Assembly (NCBI RefSeq): GCF_009755605.1
Contig: NZ_WPNZ01000017.1
Span: 62,001-126,000 of the forward strand
Reading direction: 5' to 3'
Source: Streptomyces typhae
GTDB lineage: Bacteria; Actinomycetota; Actinomycetes; Streptomycetales; Streptomycetaceae
Length of the DNA stretch: 64,000 nucleotides
This document shows positions 26,892 through 35,290 of this stretch, piece by piece. The notes under the pieces are model-generated. The model was not told where the DNA came from. It did no database searches and saw nothing but the letters and a program-made list of their open reading frames with translations. The translations under genes and the position numbers were made by a program. Each line of letters starts with the position of its first letter. Positions within the stretch are counted from its first letter, which is position 1.

Positions 26892-27440
26892 GGGCACTCC
26901 CGGACGTCTCGGTGAACGATGCGGAGCATGAAGAGAGCCTGCGCGCAATGCCGCCGGGCCCGACCGGTACCCGAAGCACCCCGCTTGATCTTCTACGTAC
27001 CGATCATGAGGTTCACCGGCCGCGCCGGGCAATCGGCCATGTGCGTTGTGTTCGCTCCTATTTGCGGACGAACGGCGGTGGGTGTGCGGACGGACGGCGT
27101 GCGTGTGCGGACGGACGGCGGTGGGTGAGTGACGGCGCCCGCGGTGGCCGCCGCGTCTCGTGGCAATCACTCAAAGGTGTGAGAGTGGCGCATAAGTGCG
27201 TCATGGCACTGGTAGCGGGCATGCCGCTTATAAGCGGTAATTCCCATAACAAGCGGCACAGTTGCCTACTGTCCGGCGGACATGCGCCCATCGGGCGTCC
27301 GGGGGCAGAAGGAGCCGCGCACTCGCCTGCATCAGGCGCACACACTTCCCTGTCGTGGTCCCGTCCTCGGTGGTCCACCTGTGTGTGCCGCGGCGGCGCC
27401 GCGCGGTACGACCGCCGCACGACCAGAGAGGACTTCTCAC
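26892..27440. other. Divergent intergenic region, 549 bases, with repeats and palindromes
   Basis: It contains an 18-base direct repeat GTGTGCGGACGGACGGCG (27082-27099 and 27103-27120, with a degenerate third copy upstream), then a promoter-like low-GC part with CGCA-TAAG-TGCG at 27189-27200, the perfect palindrome at 27224-27237 and a further AAGCGG half-site at 27251. No gene is visible. Confidence 0.6.
27224..27237. promoter_or_regulatory. Perfect 14-base palindrome CCGCTTATAAGCGG, candidate operator
   Basis: A perfect dyad with no spacer in the divergent gap between PucR copy 2 and the lectin-like gene; AAGCGG recurs 14 bases later. Good candidate for the binding site of one of the two PucR-type regulators. 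Confidence 0.5.
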
Positions 27441-27737
27441 ATGGCAGACGTCGTACACGGATACGTCACGGCCGAGGGCAGCGAGGAGGAGGGCAGCAAG
27501 GGGTTCAGGGCGGTGAAGTCCGGGACCGGGACCTACACGCTGCTGTTCGACAACGCCTTCGCCGGCAAGCCGACCGTGGTCGTCACCATCACCGGCGACC
27601 ACAACCGGGTCGACAACGCTCACGTGCGCAGCGCCACTCCGGGGCGGGCCGTCGTCGAGACCGGCGACTACTACGGAGAGCTCTCCGACCGCCCGTTCTC
27701 CTTCATCGCCATCAGCGGTAGGCCCGTCAGCAGCTGA
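27441..27737 (+). CDS. Small beta-sandwich protein, H-type-lectin-like
   Basis: 98 residues from ATG 27441, preceded by GAGAGGAC. The pattern GTYTLLFDNAFAGKPTVVVTI, then N-A-HVRSATPGRAVVETGDYY and FSFIAISG resembles the small beta-sandwich found in H-type lectins and phage/tail receptor-binding tips: F-x-x-x-F-x-x-x-P-x-V near the start and F-x-x-I-A at the end. No signal peptide. Like the lamin-tail protein on the other flank of the PucR pair, it may be a binding or structural protein. Function unknown. Confidence 0.7.
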   Translation: MADVVHGYVTAEGSEEEGSKGFRAVKSGTGTYTLLFDNAFAGKPTVVVTITGDHNRVDNAHVRSATPGRAVVETGDYYGELSDRPFSFIAISGRPVSS

Positions 27738-27753
27738 CGCCGCGCGAGGGGGC

Positions 27754-27787
27754 GCGGTGGGGCGCGGGTCCGAAGGCGCCCCACCGC
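27754..27787. terminator. Hairpin terminator
   Basis: GCGGTGGGGCGC and its complement with a 10-base loop, 17 bases after the stop of the lectin-like gene. Confidence 0.75.
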
Positions 27788-27826
27788 CTCGCGGACCGGC
27801 CGCCGTCCTGCTGTGCGCGCCCTGAC

Positions 27827-27859
27827 GGCTCCCGCGCCGGGGGGTGGGGCGCGGGAGCC
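27827..27859. terminator. Second hairpin terminator
   Basis: GGCTCCCGCGCC and its complement with a 9-base loop; tandem to the hairpin at 27754 and able to act on either strand. Confidence 0.65.
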
Positions 27860-28036
27860 CGCCGGACGCCAAGGGGGGCGAGGCGGCCGACCACCTCAGG
27901 CTAAGTCCTTGCAGGCCTCATCGACCCCTCCTGGACCGCACCAATCTGACAAGTCCCGCAACTCCCCCAAAGGGGAAGGTTCGTGTCCAGATCGACGGTC
28001 CCCGGGCGGTCGGTGGCCGGGCGGTCGGCCGGGCGG

Positions 28037-28264
28037 TCAGGCTGCCAGGAGGGAGTCGTCCTCGGGGCGGGCGCCCGGGAGCCGGTGGCGGGCGGCGATC
28101 AGGGCGGCGTCGATGTCGCGGGTGCCGGTGGACACGCACAGGGTGTAGGCGACGTCGTCCATGCGCTGGCGGGCTCGGGCGGTGCCGTGCTCGGCGTGCA
28201 GGGTGCGCAGCGTCTCGTACTGCTCGACGAGGTTCTTCAGCACGGCCGGGTGTGCCATCAGCAT
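28037..28264 (-). CDS. DUF5133 domain protein
   Basis: 75 residues from ATG 28264, with GGGAG upstream. MLMAHPAVLKNLVEQYETLR, then DDVAYTLCVSTGTRDIDAAL, is the typical DUF5133 sequence found only in streptomycetes and relatives. Small, soluble, helical and of unknown role. It is separated from the upstream ANTAR gene by 158 bases that include a palindrome. Confidence 0.85.
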   Translation of the reverse strand: MLMAHPAVLKNLVEQYETLRTLHAEHGTARARQRMDDVAYTLCVSTGTRDIDAALIAARHRLPGARPEDDSLLAA

Positions 28265-28351
28265 CGGGGAGTCTCCCTTGTCACCGTTGTTCGCAGGGGT
28301 GGTGCCACGGCCCTTGTGCCCCGGGCCGGGCCGGGCATGCCCGGCTTCTTC

Positions 28352-28375
28352 GCCCCGGCCGCCGGCGGCCGGGGC
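28352..28375. terminator. Perfect 24-base palindrome after ANTAR gene
   Basis: GCCCCGGCCGCC is followed directly by its complement, 47 bases beyond the stop of the minus-strand ANTAR gene. Confidence 0.55.
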
Positions 28376-28422
28376 CCTGTTGTGCGCCTGTCTGCTGCCG
28401 CAGTGCGTGCCGTGTCCCGTGC

Positions 28423-29010
28423 TCAGGGCGGCACGGCGCCGTCCCTCGCTGCCCGCCGCGTCGCCGCGGCGGCCCCCGGCCGCCGGCGGTGGCTGCGGCC
28501 GGCGCCGGCGGTGGCTGCGGCCAGCGCGGCCCGCAGATGGGAGGCCGCCGGCTCCTCGACGTCCGCGCCGTGGGTGCTCGCCACGACCATCTCCGCGACA
28601 CGGCGCAGTTTGACGTTGGCGTGCTGCGAAGTGCTGAGCAGGATCTGCCAGGCCTCCTCGGTCCCGCAGCCGGCCACCGCCATCAGGACGCCGCGGGCCT
28701 GGTCCACCACCGCCCACCCGGCCTTCGCCTCCTTCAGGTGGGCGTTCTCCCGCAGCAGTGCGGCCATCGGGGCCGTCCCGTCGGCCGGCGTGCCCGGCTG
28801 AGGTGCGGGCGCCGGCGGTGTCGGCGCCGTCGGCCGCTGCCGCCCGGAACGGCGCAGCGCGGCCCGCCGGCGGCTGAGGCCCCGGCTCTCCTGCACCAGC
28901 CGCCGGCTCTCCACGGTCACCGTGTGGGCGGCTTCGAGCAGTTGGCGGGCCCGCTCGTGCGTGACGTGCATCTGCACCATCAGACCGTTCCACTGCGCCT
29001 GAGTCGCCAT
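28423..29010 (-). CDS. ANTAR domain protein
   Basis: 195 residues from ATG 29010. After a coiled N-terminal part (ARQLLEAAHTVTVESRRLVQ) and a Pro/Ala linker, residues about 95-150 form an ANTAR module: LKEAKAGWAVVDQARGVLMAVAGCGTEEAWQILLSTSQHANVKLRRVAEMVV. ANTAR domains bind paired RNA hairpins and stop transcription termination. No GAF or receiver sensor domain is attached. It is divergent from a second ANTAR gene, 279 bases away. Ends with an Arg/Ala-rich tail. Confidence 0.85.
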   Translation of the reverse strand: MATQAQWNGLMVQMHVTHERARQLLEAAHTVTVESRRLVQESRGLSRRRAALRRSGRQRPTAPTPPAPAPQPGTPADGTAPMAALLRENAHLKEAKAGWAVVDQARGVLMAVAGCGTEEAWQILLSTSQHANVKLRRVAEMVVASTHGADVEEPAASHLRAALAAATAGAGRSHRRRPGAAAATRRAARDGAVPP

Positions 29011-29149
29011 GGACCATGTCTGCCCGCAACCGCGACCGCCATCCGGGAAGCGGACACGCGCACCTGCGGGGCAGGACTGCCGGGCGGGGCGCGGGCGCTC
29101 GGAGAAGGGTGGGCGCCCCGATCCCGGACTGCGCTCCCCGCACGGGCAC

Positions 29150-29232
29150 TCCGGAGCGGCACGGCACACACGGCACGGCATACGCGGTGCGGTACACGCG
29201 GCACGGCACACACGGTGCGGCACACGGGGCGA
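29150..29232. repeat. Degenerate tandem repeat between divergent ANTAR genes
   Basis: Units built on CGGCACACACGG / GGTGCGGTACACGC recur about every 23 bases. It lies in the 279-base shared promoter region of the two ANTAR genes. Too degenerate for CRISPR and without unique spacers. Confidence 0.5.
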
Positions 29233-29289
29233 GCGCGGTGCCGGGCGCGGGCGGAAACAGGGCGTAGCTTTCACGTAGAAGATGCCTGT

Positions 29290-29676
29290 ATGTCCGGTTC
29301 CCAGACCCCGACCCGGAGTGATCGTTTGTGCGCGCCGCCAGCCCCGTGCCCGCAAGAGCCCGCCGCAGAGCCGCAGCGGGAAGCCGCCCGCCTGGAGGCG
29401 GAGATCGCCCGTCTGCGGCGGGCCTTGGAGACCAACGCGATCCTGGACCAGGCCGTCGGTGTCCTGGTGGCGGCGGGCCGCCTCACGCCGGAGCAGGGCT
29501 GGGAGGAGCTGAGGGAGACATCCCGGCGCCTGGGCATCGAACTCCGCGACCTCGCGGAACGGGTCGTGGCCTGGGGCGGCAACGGGCAGCTGCCCACCGG
29601 CCTCCGGGCCCGGCCCGGAGCAGACACCCAAGGGCACGCCCCCGACCCCGCGTGCGGGGGCGGGGCGGCGCGATGA
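29290..29676 (+). CDS. Short ANTAR domain protein
   Basis: 128 residues from ATG 29290, weak ribosome site. Residues about 35-95: LEAEIARLRRALETNAILDQ, AVGVLVAAGRLTPEQGWEEL, RETSRRLGIELRDLAERVV, a complete coiled-coil plus ANTAR module for RNA-hairpin antitermination. No sensor domain, so it may partner with another protein. Divergent from the ANTAR gene at 28423-29010. Confidence 0.85.
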   Translation: MSGSQTPTRSDRLCAPPAPCPQEPAAEPQREAARLEAEIARLRRALETNAILDQAVGVLVAAGRLTPEQGWEELRETSRRLGIELRDLAERVVAWGGNGQLPTGLRARPGADTQGHAPDPACGGGAAR

Positions 29677-29809
29677 CCGCTCGGTCCCGGCCCGCATGCA
29701 GCGCATGCGCGACGTCGCGGCCCGCCTGGGGGGAGGGTGAAGCCGTCCACGGCCAGGCCCCCCCGGAGGACACCGGGGCCCGCCGCGGCGGCGGGGGCCG
29801 CGCGCCGCG

Positions 29810-30977
29810 TCACACCCCCGGATCGGCCTCGACGGGCCCGGGTGCCAGTGCTCGGGCCGCCTCCAGCTGGGCCGCGAAGGCCAGGCCCAGGAACAGGGCG
29901 ATCGAGGTCAGATAGGCCCACAGCAGCAAGGACATGAAGGCGCTGAGGGGGCCGTAGACGGTGTCGAAGGAGCCGCTGAGGGAGAGATACAGACTCAGCA
30001 GGCCGGTCAGGGCGGTCCACAGCAGGAGGTAGACCGCGGCGCCGAACGCCAGCCACGTGTAGCCGGGCTGGCGCCGCCGCGGGGAGCGCCGGAAGACGAC
30101 GCTCGCCGAGACGAGCGCCAGCACGAACCCCAGCGGCCAGCGCACCACGGCGAACACGGTGCTCACGCCGTGCCCGACACCGAAGACCGTCACCGCCGCG
30201 GCCGCCAGGTCGCCGCCCGCCACCATCACCACGACGCCCAGGCCCAGCGGCAGCCCCGCCGTGGCCGCCATGACCAGGCCGCGCAGGTACTTGCGGTGGA
30301 AGGGCCGGTCGCGTTCGTTGCCGTAGATCCGGTTGGCGCCGCGCTCGATCTGGCACATCGCCGTGGTGATGTTGACCAGGGAGAACACGAGCGCGAACCA
30401 GAGCGCGACCTGGGTGCCACCGCCCGCGTCGCGACGGCTGCGCGTCAGCGCCTCGTCGACGACGTCGGCGCTAGGGCCTGTCGTCAAACTCCCTCCTGCC
30501 ACGTGACGCCATGCACGCTCCCCCAAGCTCTCGGCTGCGCTCGAGCAGGGAGGTGCCCCCTCTCGCCGCACCGGCCCAGACCCAAGTACGTCCAGTACGA
30601 GGGTCTGGGCCCGGCACGCCGAGAGCACGCACCTGACGCCACGTGGCCGCCCTCCGGGCGACGAAGGGAGTTTGACGACAGGCCCCAAGGCCCTGTGCCA
30701 TGCGGTGGACCACGACCTCGGCGAACCTGCCGACGTCCTGGGTGTGCAGCACGCTCGACAGGCCCACGAACACGATCACCAGCGGCACGACCGCCAGGAC
30801 CGTCTGCAGCGCGAGCGCCCGGGAGTGGCTGAACCCGTCGGCGTAGCGGAACCGCACGAAGGCGTCGCGCAGCAGCCTCCAGCCGCCGTAGTGCCGCAGC
30901 GCCACGAACGCCTCGTCGCCGGAGAGTTCCTCGCCCTGCATGTCCCGCGTCTCGGGAACCGCCGTCGCCGTGCCCAT
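29810..30977 (-). pseudogene. YihY/BrkB-type membrane protein gene broken by a MITE
   Basis: The N-terminal part (from ATG 30977, GGAG six bases upstream) encodes FRYADGFSHSRALALQTVLA, the typical YihY start; the C-terminal part (29810 to about 30473) encodes SLVNITTAMCQIERGANRIY and the remaining four helices of the family. Between them lies the 212-base insertion at 30474-30685. The upstream frame runs through it and stops at 30471-30473; the downstream half is in another frame. No intact protein can be made, though a late start inside the element could express the C-terminal half. Restoring the frame needs 1 mod 3 bases removed, such as 212 plus a 2-base target duplication. Confidence 0.9.
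30474..30685. mobile_element. 212-bp MITE with perfect 21-bp terminal inverted repeats
   Basis: Left end GGGCCTGTCGTCAAACTCCC(T) at 30474-30494 is the exact complement of the right end at 30665-30685. Further in, GCCACGTG-ACGCC and its near-complement repeat the symmetry. No transposase frame exists, so it is non-autonomous and would need an IS transposase in trans. The inner segment CAAGCTCTCGGCTGCGCTCG is a motif I have often seen dispersed in Streptomyces genomes. Flanks CTA and CAA give no perfect target duplication. Confidence 0.9.
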
Positions 30978-31119
30978 CCCGTGCTCCCGATGCGTCCGTG
31001 GTGTCCCGGCAGGGAAGTCGCTGCGTACCAGTGCCCCGGCGGTGCCGCCGCAATCCGGTGCCGCCGCGACCGGCGGGCACGGGTGCCCCCGTTTCGGCCT
31101 GGGGGCAGGGGCGGTGGCC

Positions 31120-32421
31120 TCAGCGCAGGGTGCGGACGAAGACGTCCCCGGTCAGGTTGGTGTCGTCGGGGACCAGTTGGGGGTGGTAGGAGTCGAAGAC
31201 GGCCGCCGACTCGTCGGTGCTCAGCGCCGCCCGGCCCACGGTGACGGGCCGGCCGTCCTGTCCCGGTGAGAGCAGTTCCTCGTGGCCGGTGCGCGGATCG
31301 CGCAGGACCAGGCCCAGTGTCCTGCCGTTCGTGTCGGCGGTGTTGAGGAGCAGCTTCGAGCCGTCCGCCGACAGGTCCGACACCACAGTGAGGTCGGTGG
31401 GGGAGCGGCCGTCGTACCGTTGCAGGGCGCCGGTGCGCAGGTCGCGGACGAAGGCGTTCCAGGACGTGCTGGTGCTGCCGTTCGGGTCGGTGCCCGGGAC
31501 CAGGTTCGTGGCCACCGAGTCGAAGCCGACCCGGGAGCCGTCGGCGCTGAGCACCGGAGCGATCGCCGAGTGGTCGGCGGGCGCCCCGTCGTGGGTGGCA
31601 TCGGCCTGCGTCCTCTGCCCGGTCACCCGGTCGTACACCCAGATGTCGGCCTGGTCGTCGTCGGACGGCCCGGTGTAGCCGACCCGGTAGGCCACCTTGC
31701 GGCCGTCGGCGCTGAGGGAGATGTCCTGGCATTCGCGGTCCGTGGACGGGCCCGCCCGCCACAGCTGCTGCTTCCGGCGGTCCAGGAGGACGATCCGGCA
31801 GCGCGACGCCCCGTCCGTGCCGGGAGCGGTCCTGGCCACGAAGGCGAGGTGGCGTCCGTCCGCGCTGAGCGGGGCGGCGCCGTAGTCCGCGCGGTAGCCG
31901 TCCCCCAACGCGGGCGCCACGGGGTCGACGCGTCCGGTACGCAGGTCCATCACGTGGACGGAGTACTTCTGGGTCGCTGCCGAGTACGAGGTGAACGTCA
32001 GGTGGCTGCCCGAGTCCGACACCCTGGGCACCATGGTCGACTCACCCGGCACCACCACGCGCTTGAGGGCCGCCCCCGGCGCCGTACGGTAGAAGACGCT
32101 GGTGGGCACGTCCGTGCCGGGCACCAGATTGGTCGCCGACGACATGAAGGCGACGACGCGTCCGTCCGCGCTGACGGTCGGATCCACCGAGTGGCGGTTG
32201 CCGCCGGTGCCGTCGGGCGCCACGCTGATCCGCTCGGTGTGCGGGGCGGCCCGGTTCTCACCGATCCGCTCGGTGCGCGGGGCGGCGGCCCGGTTCTCAC
32301 TGGCCCGCTCGGTGCGCGGGAGTGCACCGCCCTCGCTCACCGCCGCGCCCGCGGGATGGGCCAGACAGGTCAGGGCGGCCGCCAGGGCGGCCCCAATGGC
32401 CCTGCGTAACGAAGGTCTCAT
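31120..32421 (-). CDS. Secreted TolB/PD40-type beta-propeller protein
   Basis: 433 residues with a signal peptide (LRRAIGAALAAALTCLAHPAGA). After a short repeat region (RTERxxENRAA three times, residues about 35-65) come about six propeller units with the PD40 core: DPTVSADGRVVAFMS, APLSADGRHLAFVA, ISLSADGRKVAYRV, APVLSADGSRVGFDS, SDLSADGSKLLLNT, AALSTDESAAVFDS. Such propellers bind proteins or sugars; no catalytic domain is attached. It stands alone between the broken YihY gene and the MerR-HEAT gene. Confidence 0.88.
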   Translation of the reverse strand: MRPSLRRAIGAALAAALTCLAHPAGAAVSEGGALPRTERASENRAAAPRTERIGENRAAPHTERISVAPDGTGGNRHSVDPTVSADGRVVAFMSSATNLVPGTDVPTSVFYRTAPGAALKRVVVPGESTMVPRVSDSGSHLTFTSYSAATQKYSVHVMDLRTGRVDPVAPALGDGYRADYGAAPLSADGRHLAFVARTAPGTDGASRCRIVLLDRRKQQLWRAGPSTDRECQDISLSADGRKVAYRVGYTGPSDDDQADIWVYDRVTGQRTQADATHDGAPADHSAIAPVLSADGSRVGFDSVATNLVPGTDPNGSTSTSWNAFVRDLRTGALQRYDGRSPTDLTVVSDLSADGSKLLLNTADTNGRTLGLVLRDPRTGHEELLSPGQDGRPVTVGRAALSTDESAAVFDSYHPQLVPDDTNLTGDVFVRTLR

Positions 32422-32648
32422 CGGATCCTCTTCCCCTCCGGCCGAGGACGGCCACCGTCACCCCTGCCGCCCCCGTGCCCAGTTGTGCCCCGGCACTGCC
32501 TGCGCGCGGGGCTCACGCGATGAAAGCGCGGAGCCCCAAGGGGGTCAATGCGCGCGCAGACGGCTTTCGGCGCGGTCCGGTCCTGCGCGCGCCGCACCGG
32601 TCCTCGCGCCAGGCCTCACGAGCGCGGCGGGGCCGGATTCCGGGGCCG

Positions 32649-33668
32649 TCACCGTCGCTCACGCAGCCGCAGAAGGTACACCGCAGTCACCGCCACGGCC
32701 CGGTCCTGGTCCCGCGACAACTCCACCAGCGCGCGGGACGCCCTCGCCCCCGGGACGGCCGCCAGCGCCTGGGTCAGGCGGCCGCGCGCGGGCGCCCCGG
32801 TGCCCGCGTCGGCGAGGCGGTCGCCGATCCCGGCCGCGATCCGGTCGGCCGCCGCACCGTCGCCGGCGGCCAGCACGCTCAGGGCGTCGGCCGCGTCGGT
32901 GTCGTTCCTCCCCTCCACGATCATGTCGATGAGCGTGGGCACCACTTCGGCCACTCCATGGGCGGCCAGAGCCAGCGCCGCGTACCCGCGCACCACGGGG
33001 TCGGGGCCGGTGAGCGCCTCCCGCAACTGCGCCACCGCCGTGGTGCCGGGCAGCTCGGCCAGGGACCGCACGGCCCGCTTGCGCACCGCGGCCACCGGTG
33101 AGCCCAACCCCTCGGCCAGCAGGGCCGCGACGTCCCCGTCGCCCGAGCGCGCCAGCGCCCAGTGCAGGGCACCGGCGACGACCGGGTCCCTCTCGCTCAG
33201 CACCGCCTCCACCAGGGCCTCCACCGGCACCCCGGACACGGCCGCGTCCCCGGCCGAGGAGAGCGCCGCGCGCTGGCGGGCGTCGGCGCTCTTGGAGCCG
33301 AGCGCCCGCAGGAGCGCGACGACCCTGAGGACGTCCTCCCAGCCGGCGGGCCCCGCGGCATCGATCCGGCGCAGCCGCGTGAGCAGTTCGGTCTCGGCCG
33401 CGACGCGCTCCCGCGTCCGGCGGACGAGGTCCTCGACGAGCGCCGCGGGCACGAAGCCGGGATCGTCGAGCGCGCGCCCGATCTCCCGCAGCGAAAGCCC
33501 CAGCGACCGCAGGCTCTCGATGTGGAAGACGCGCCGGATGTCCTTGCCGGAGTACTCCCGGTACCCCGAGCCGGTACGGCCCGAAGGCCGCACCAGGCCC
33601 AGCGACTCGTAGTGCCGCAGCATGCGGGCACTGACCCCGGACCGTCGCGCCACCTCACCGATCAACAC
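32649..33668 (-). CDS. MerR-type regulator fused to HEAT repeats
   Basis: 339 residues. N-terminal MerR winged helix (LIGEVARRSGVSARMLRHYE, LGLVRPSGRTGSGYREYSGK) and dimer helix (IESLRSLGLSLREIGRAL). Instead of a short effector domain, residues about 140-335 are five or six HEAT repeats (DPVVAGALHWALARSGD, SPVAAVRKRAVRSLAEL, DPVVRGYAALALAAHG). HEAT repeats bind proteins, so the regulator is likely controlled by a partner, probably the HEAT protein whose stop codon lies three bases upstream. Confidence 0.9.
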   Translation of the reverse strand: MLIGEVARRSGVSARMLRHYESLGLVRPSGRTGSGYREYSGKDIRRVFHIESLRSLGLSLREIGRALDDPGFVPAALVEDLVRRTRERVAAETELLTRLRRIDAAGPAGWEDVLRVVALLRALGSKSADARQRAALSSAGDAAVSGVPVEALVEAVLSERDPVVAGALHWALARSGDGDVAALLAEGLGSPVAAVRKRAVRSLAELPGTTAVAQLREALTGPDPVVRGYAALALAAHGVAEVVPTLIDMIVEGRNDTDAADALSVLAAGDGAAADRIAAGIGDRLADAGTGAPARGRLTQALAAVPGARASRALVELSRDQDRAVAVTAVYLLRLRERR

Positions 33669-33671
33669 GCC

Positions 33672-34361
33672 TCAGTGTCCCTCCCGGCCGGGTCCCTGCG
33701 GGCCGGACCCCCCGAGAGCCACGACGCGTTTGGCCTCCTCGATCGCGGACTCGAACCCGGCGTCCGGGTCGCGCAGCAGCCGCAGGGTGGCCATCGCGTG
33801 CGCGCCCACGCGCGGCTCGGCGTCCGTGGCCGCCGACGCCAGCGCGGGCACCCCTGCCTCGCCCAGCGCCACCAGCGCCCGGCTGAGACTCAGCTGCGTC
33901 TGCTGCCCGCCGCGCCCGAGCCGCGTCGCCAGCCGTGCGGCCAACCCGTCCTTCTCCTCCTCGGGTACGAGCACGACCGCGGCCCGCCAGGCGCTGCGCG
34001 CCACCTCCTCGTCGGCGTCGGACAACAGCGCCGGGGTGATCGCCGGCCACGCCTGCCGGTCCCCGATCTTGGACAGCGTGTGCAGGGCCTGGCTCCGTGC
34101 CTGCGCCCGCTCGGCACGCAGTTCACCCAGCAGCCGGGGCACGGTCACGGACACCGGGTGGCGGGTGAGCGCCCAGGTCAGCATGTCGCGGACGAGGAAC
34201 GCGGGCTCGACCGCGCAGCGCTCGACGAGCTTGTCGACACAGCGCGGGTCCGGCGTCGTGCCGATCGCCAGCGCGGCCCGCAGACGCACCGACGCACTGT
34301 CGTCCTCCAGCGCCCCCAGCGCCCTTGTCACCTCGGTGACCTGCTGCTTCGCCATGGCCAT
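33672..34361 (-). CDS. HEAT-repeat protein
   Basis: 229 residues from ATG 34361 with GGAGG eight bases upstream. Helical HEAT repeats run through the protein: ALGALEDDSASVRLRAALAI, VRDMLTWALTRHPVSV, RAQARSQALHTLSKIGD, ADEEVARSAWRAAVVL, EPRVGAHAMATLRLLRD. No enzyme domain. It is the first gene of a two-gene operon with the MerR-HEAT regulator; a direct interaction of the two HEAT solenoids is the simplest model. Confidence 0.88.
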   Translation of the reverse strand: MAMAKQQVTEVTRALGALEDDSASVRLRAALAIGTTPDPRCVDKLVERCAVEPAFLVRDMLTWALTRHPVSVTVPRLLGELRAERAQARSQALHTLSKIGDRQAWPAITPALLSDADEEVARSAWRAAVVLVPEEEKDGLAARLATRLGRGGQQTQLSLSRALVALGEAGVPALASAATDAEPRVGAHAMATLRLLRDPDAGFESAIEEAKRVVALGGSGPQGPGREGH

Positions 34362-34410
34362 CAAGACCACCTCCTCGGCGAGCAGTGAAGAGGCTGTCAC
34401 TGTGTCAAGG

Positions 34411-35091
34411 TCAAGCGGACCCCTCCCGGTCCGACTCCTCCCGGTCCGACTCCTCCCGGTCCGACTCCTCCCGGTCCTGCCGGGGAGCGCGGAAGGCACC
34501 CGCGGCAGCCGCCAGGACCGCCGCCCGCGCGGCCCGGCGGGGCAGGCGCGGGTCCGGTCCGGCGCGCAGCAGCACCAGTTGGTGGTAGATCGGCGCCGTG
34601 GCGGCGACGAGCAGGCTACGGGCGTCCGGGTGCGGTGCGGGGAGCTCACCGCGCTCGACGGCGCGCTCGACGAGGACCTCGCACTGGGCGTACCGGTCCG
34701 TCCACAGCCGCGTCTGGGCCCGCGCGGCCTGTTCGGAGTGGAACGAGGCGGCCATCAGGGCGAGGGCGAACGACGGCTGTACGACCAGGGATTGCTGGAT
34801 CTCCTCGTTGAGAGCCGTCAGATCGCCGGGGAGCGAGCCGGTGTCCGGCGGCTGCCAGTCGATCTCGCCGGCGGCGGTGATGACGTCGACGAGCAGGCCG
34901 CCGACGTCGCGCCAGCGCCGGTAGACCGTGGCGCGGTGCACCCCGGCCCGCGTCGCGACCCCCTCCATCGTGAGTCCTTCGTGCCCGCGTTCGGCGAGTT
35001 CGGCGCGCACCGCGTCGAGGACCTGGGCGCGGACGCGGGCGGTGCGGCCACCCGGGCGGCGGTCCGGTGGCGAGGCCAGTGGGTCTGTCAT
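34411..35091 (-). CDS. TetR-family repressor
   Basis: 226 residues. Residues about 18-65 form the TetR DNA-binding domain (VLDAVRAELAERGHEGLTME, GVATRAGVHRATVYRRW), followed by the helical ligand domain. The C-terminus ends in D-R-E-E-S repeated four times, encoded by a 15-base tandem repeat (34427-34480). It is divergent from the Vat-like acetyltransferase gene, which is the likely target; ligand unknown. Confidence 0.92.
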   Translation of the reverse strand: MTDPLASPPDRRPGGRTARVRAQVLDAVRAELAERGHEGLTMEGVATRAGVHRATVYRRWRDVGGLLVDVITAAGEIDWQPPDTGSLPGDLTALNEEIQQSLVVQPSFALALMAASFHSEQAARAQTRLWTDRYAQCEVLVERAVERGELPAPHPDARSLLVAATAPIYHQLVLLRAGPDPRLPRRAARAAVLAAAAGAFRAPRQDREESDREESDREESDREGSA

Positions 35092-35201
35092 CGGCAGTCA
35101 GTATCCGGTTGATCAAGGCGGCAGGGCTGTGCCAGCATCCTAACGCGACGGTCGTCGCTCTTGGCTGGCATCCACCGCTCACCCGCACATCCGACCGCCC
35201 C

Positions 35202-35270
35202 CCTCACCGCCGACCCCTCACCGCCGACCGCTCACCGCCGACCGCTCACCGTCCACCGCCGACCGCTCAC
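35202..35270. repeat. 15-base tandem repeat upstream of the Vat-like gene
   Basis: Four to five copies of CTCACCGCCGACCGC, slightly varied, fill the space just before the ribosome site (GGAGAGGA) of the acetyltransferase gene. It is non-coding here and could affect the leader RNA. Confidence 0.7.
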
Positions 35271-35290
35271 CGGAGAGGAACCGCCTCCGT

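Larger units (their letters stand above)
27738..28036. other. Convergent intergenic region, 299 bases
   Basis: Two tandem hairpins follow the lectin-like gene (listed separately). Beyond them lies low-complexity GC-rich DNA up to the DUF5133 stop, with GGGCGGTCGGCC-type short repeats near 28005-28040. Nothing else seen. Confidence 0.5.

Noticed and set aside
29150..29232. CRISPR-like short repeats
   Set aside because: Units are degenerate and contiguous with no unique spacers; no cas genes in the window.
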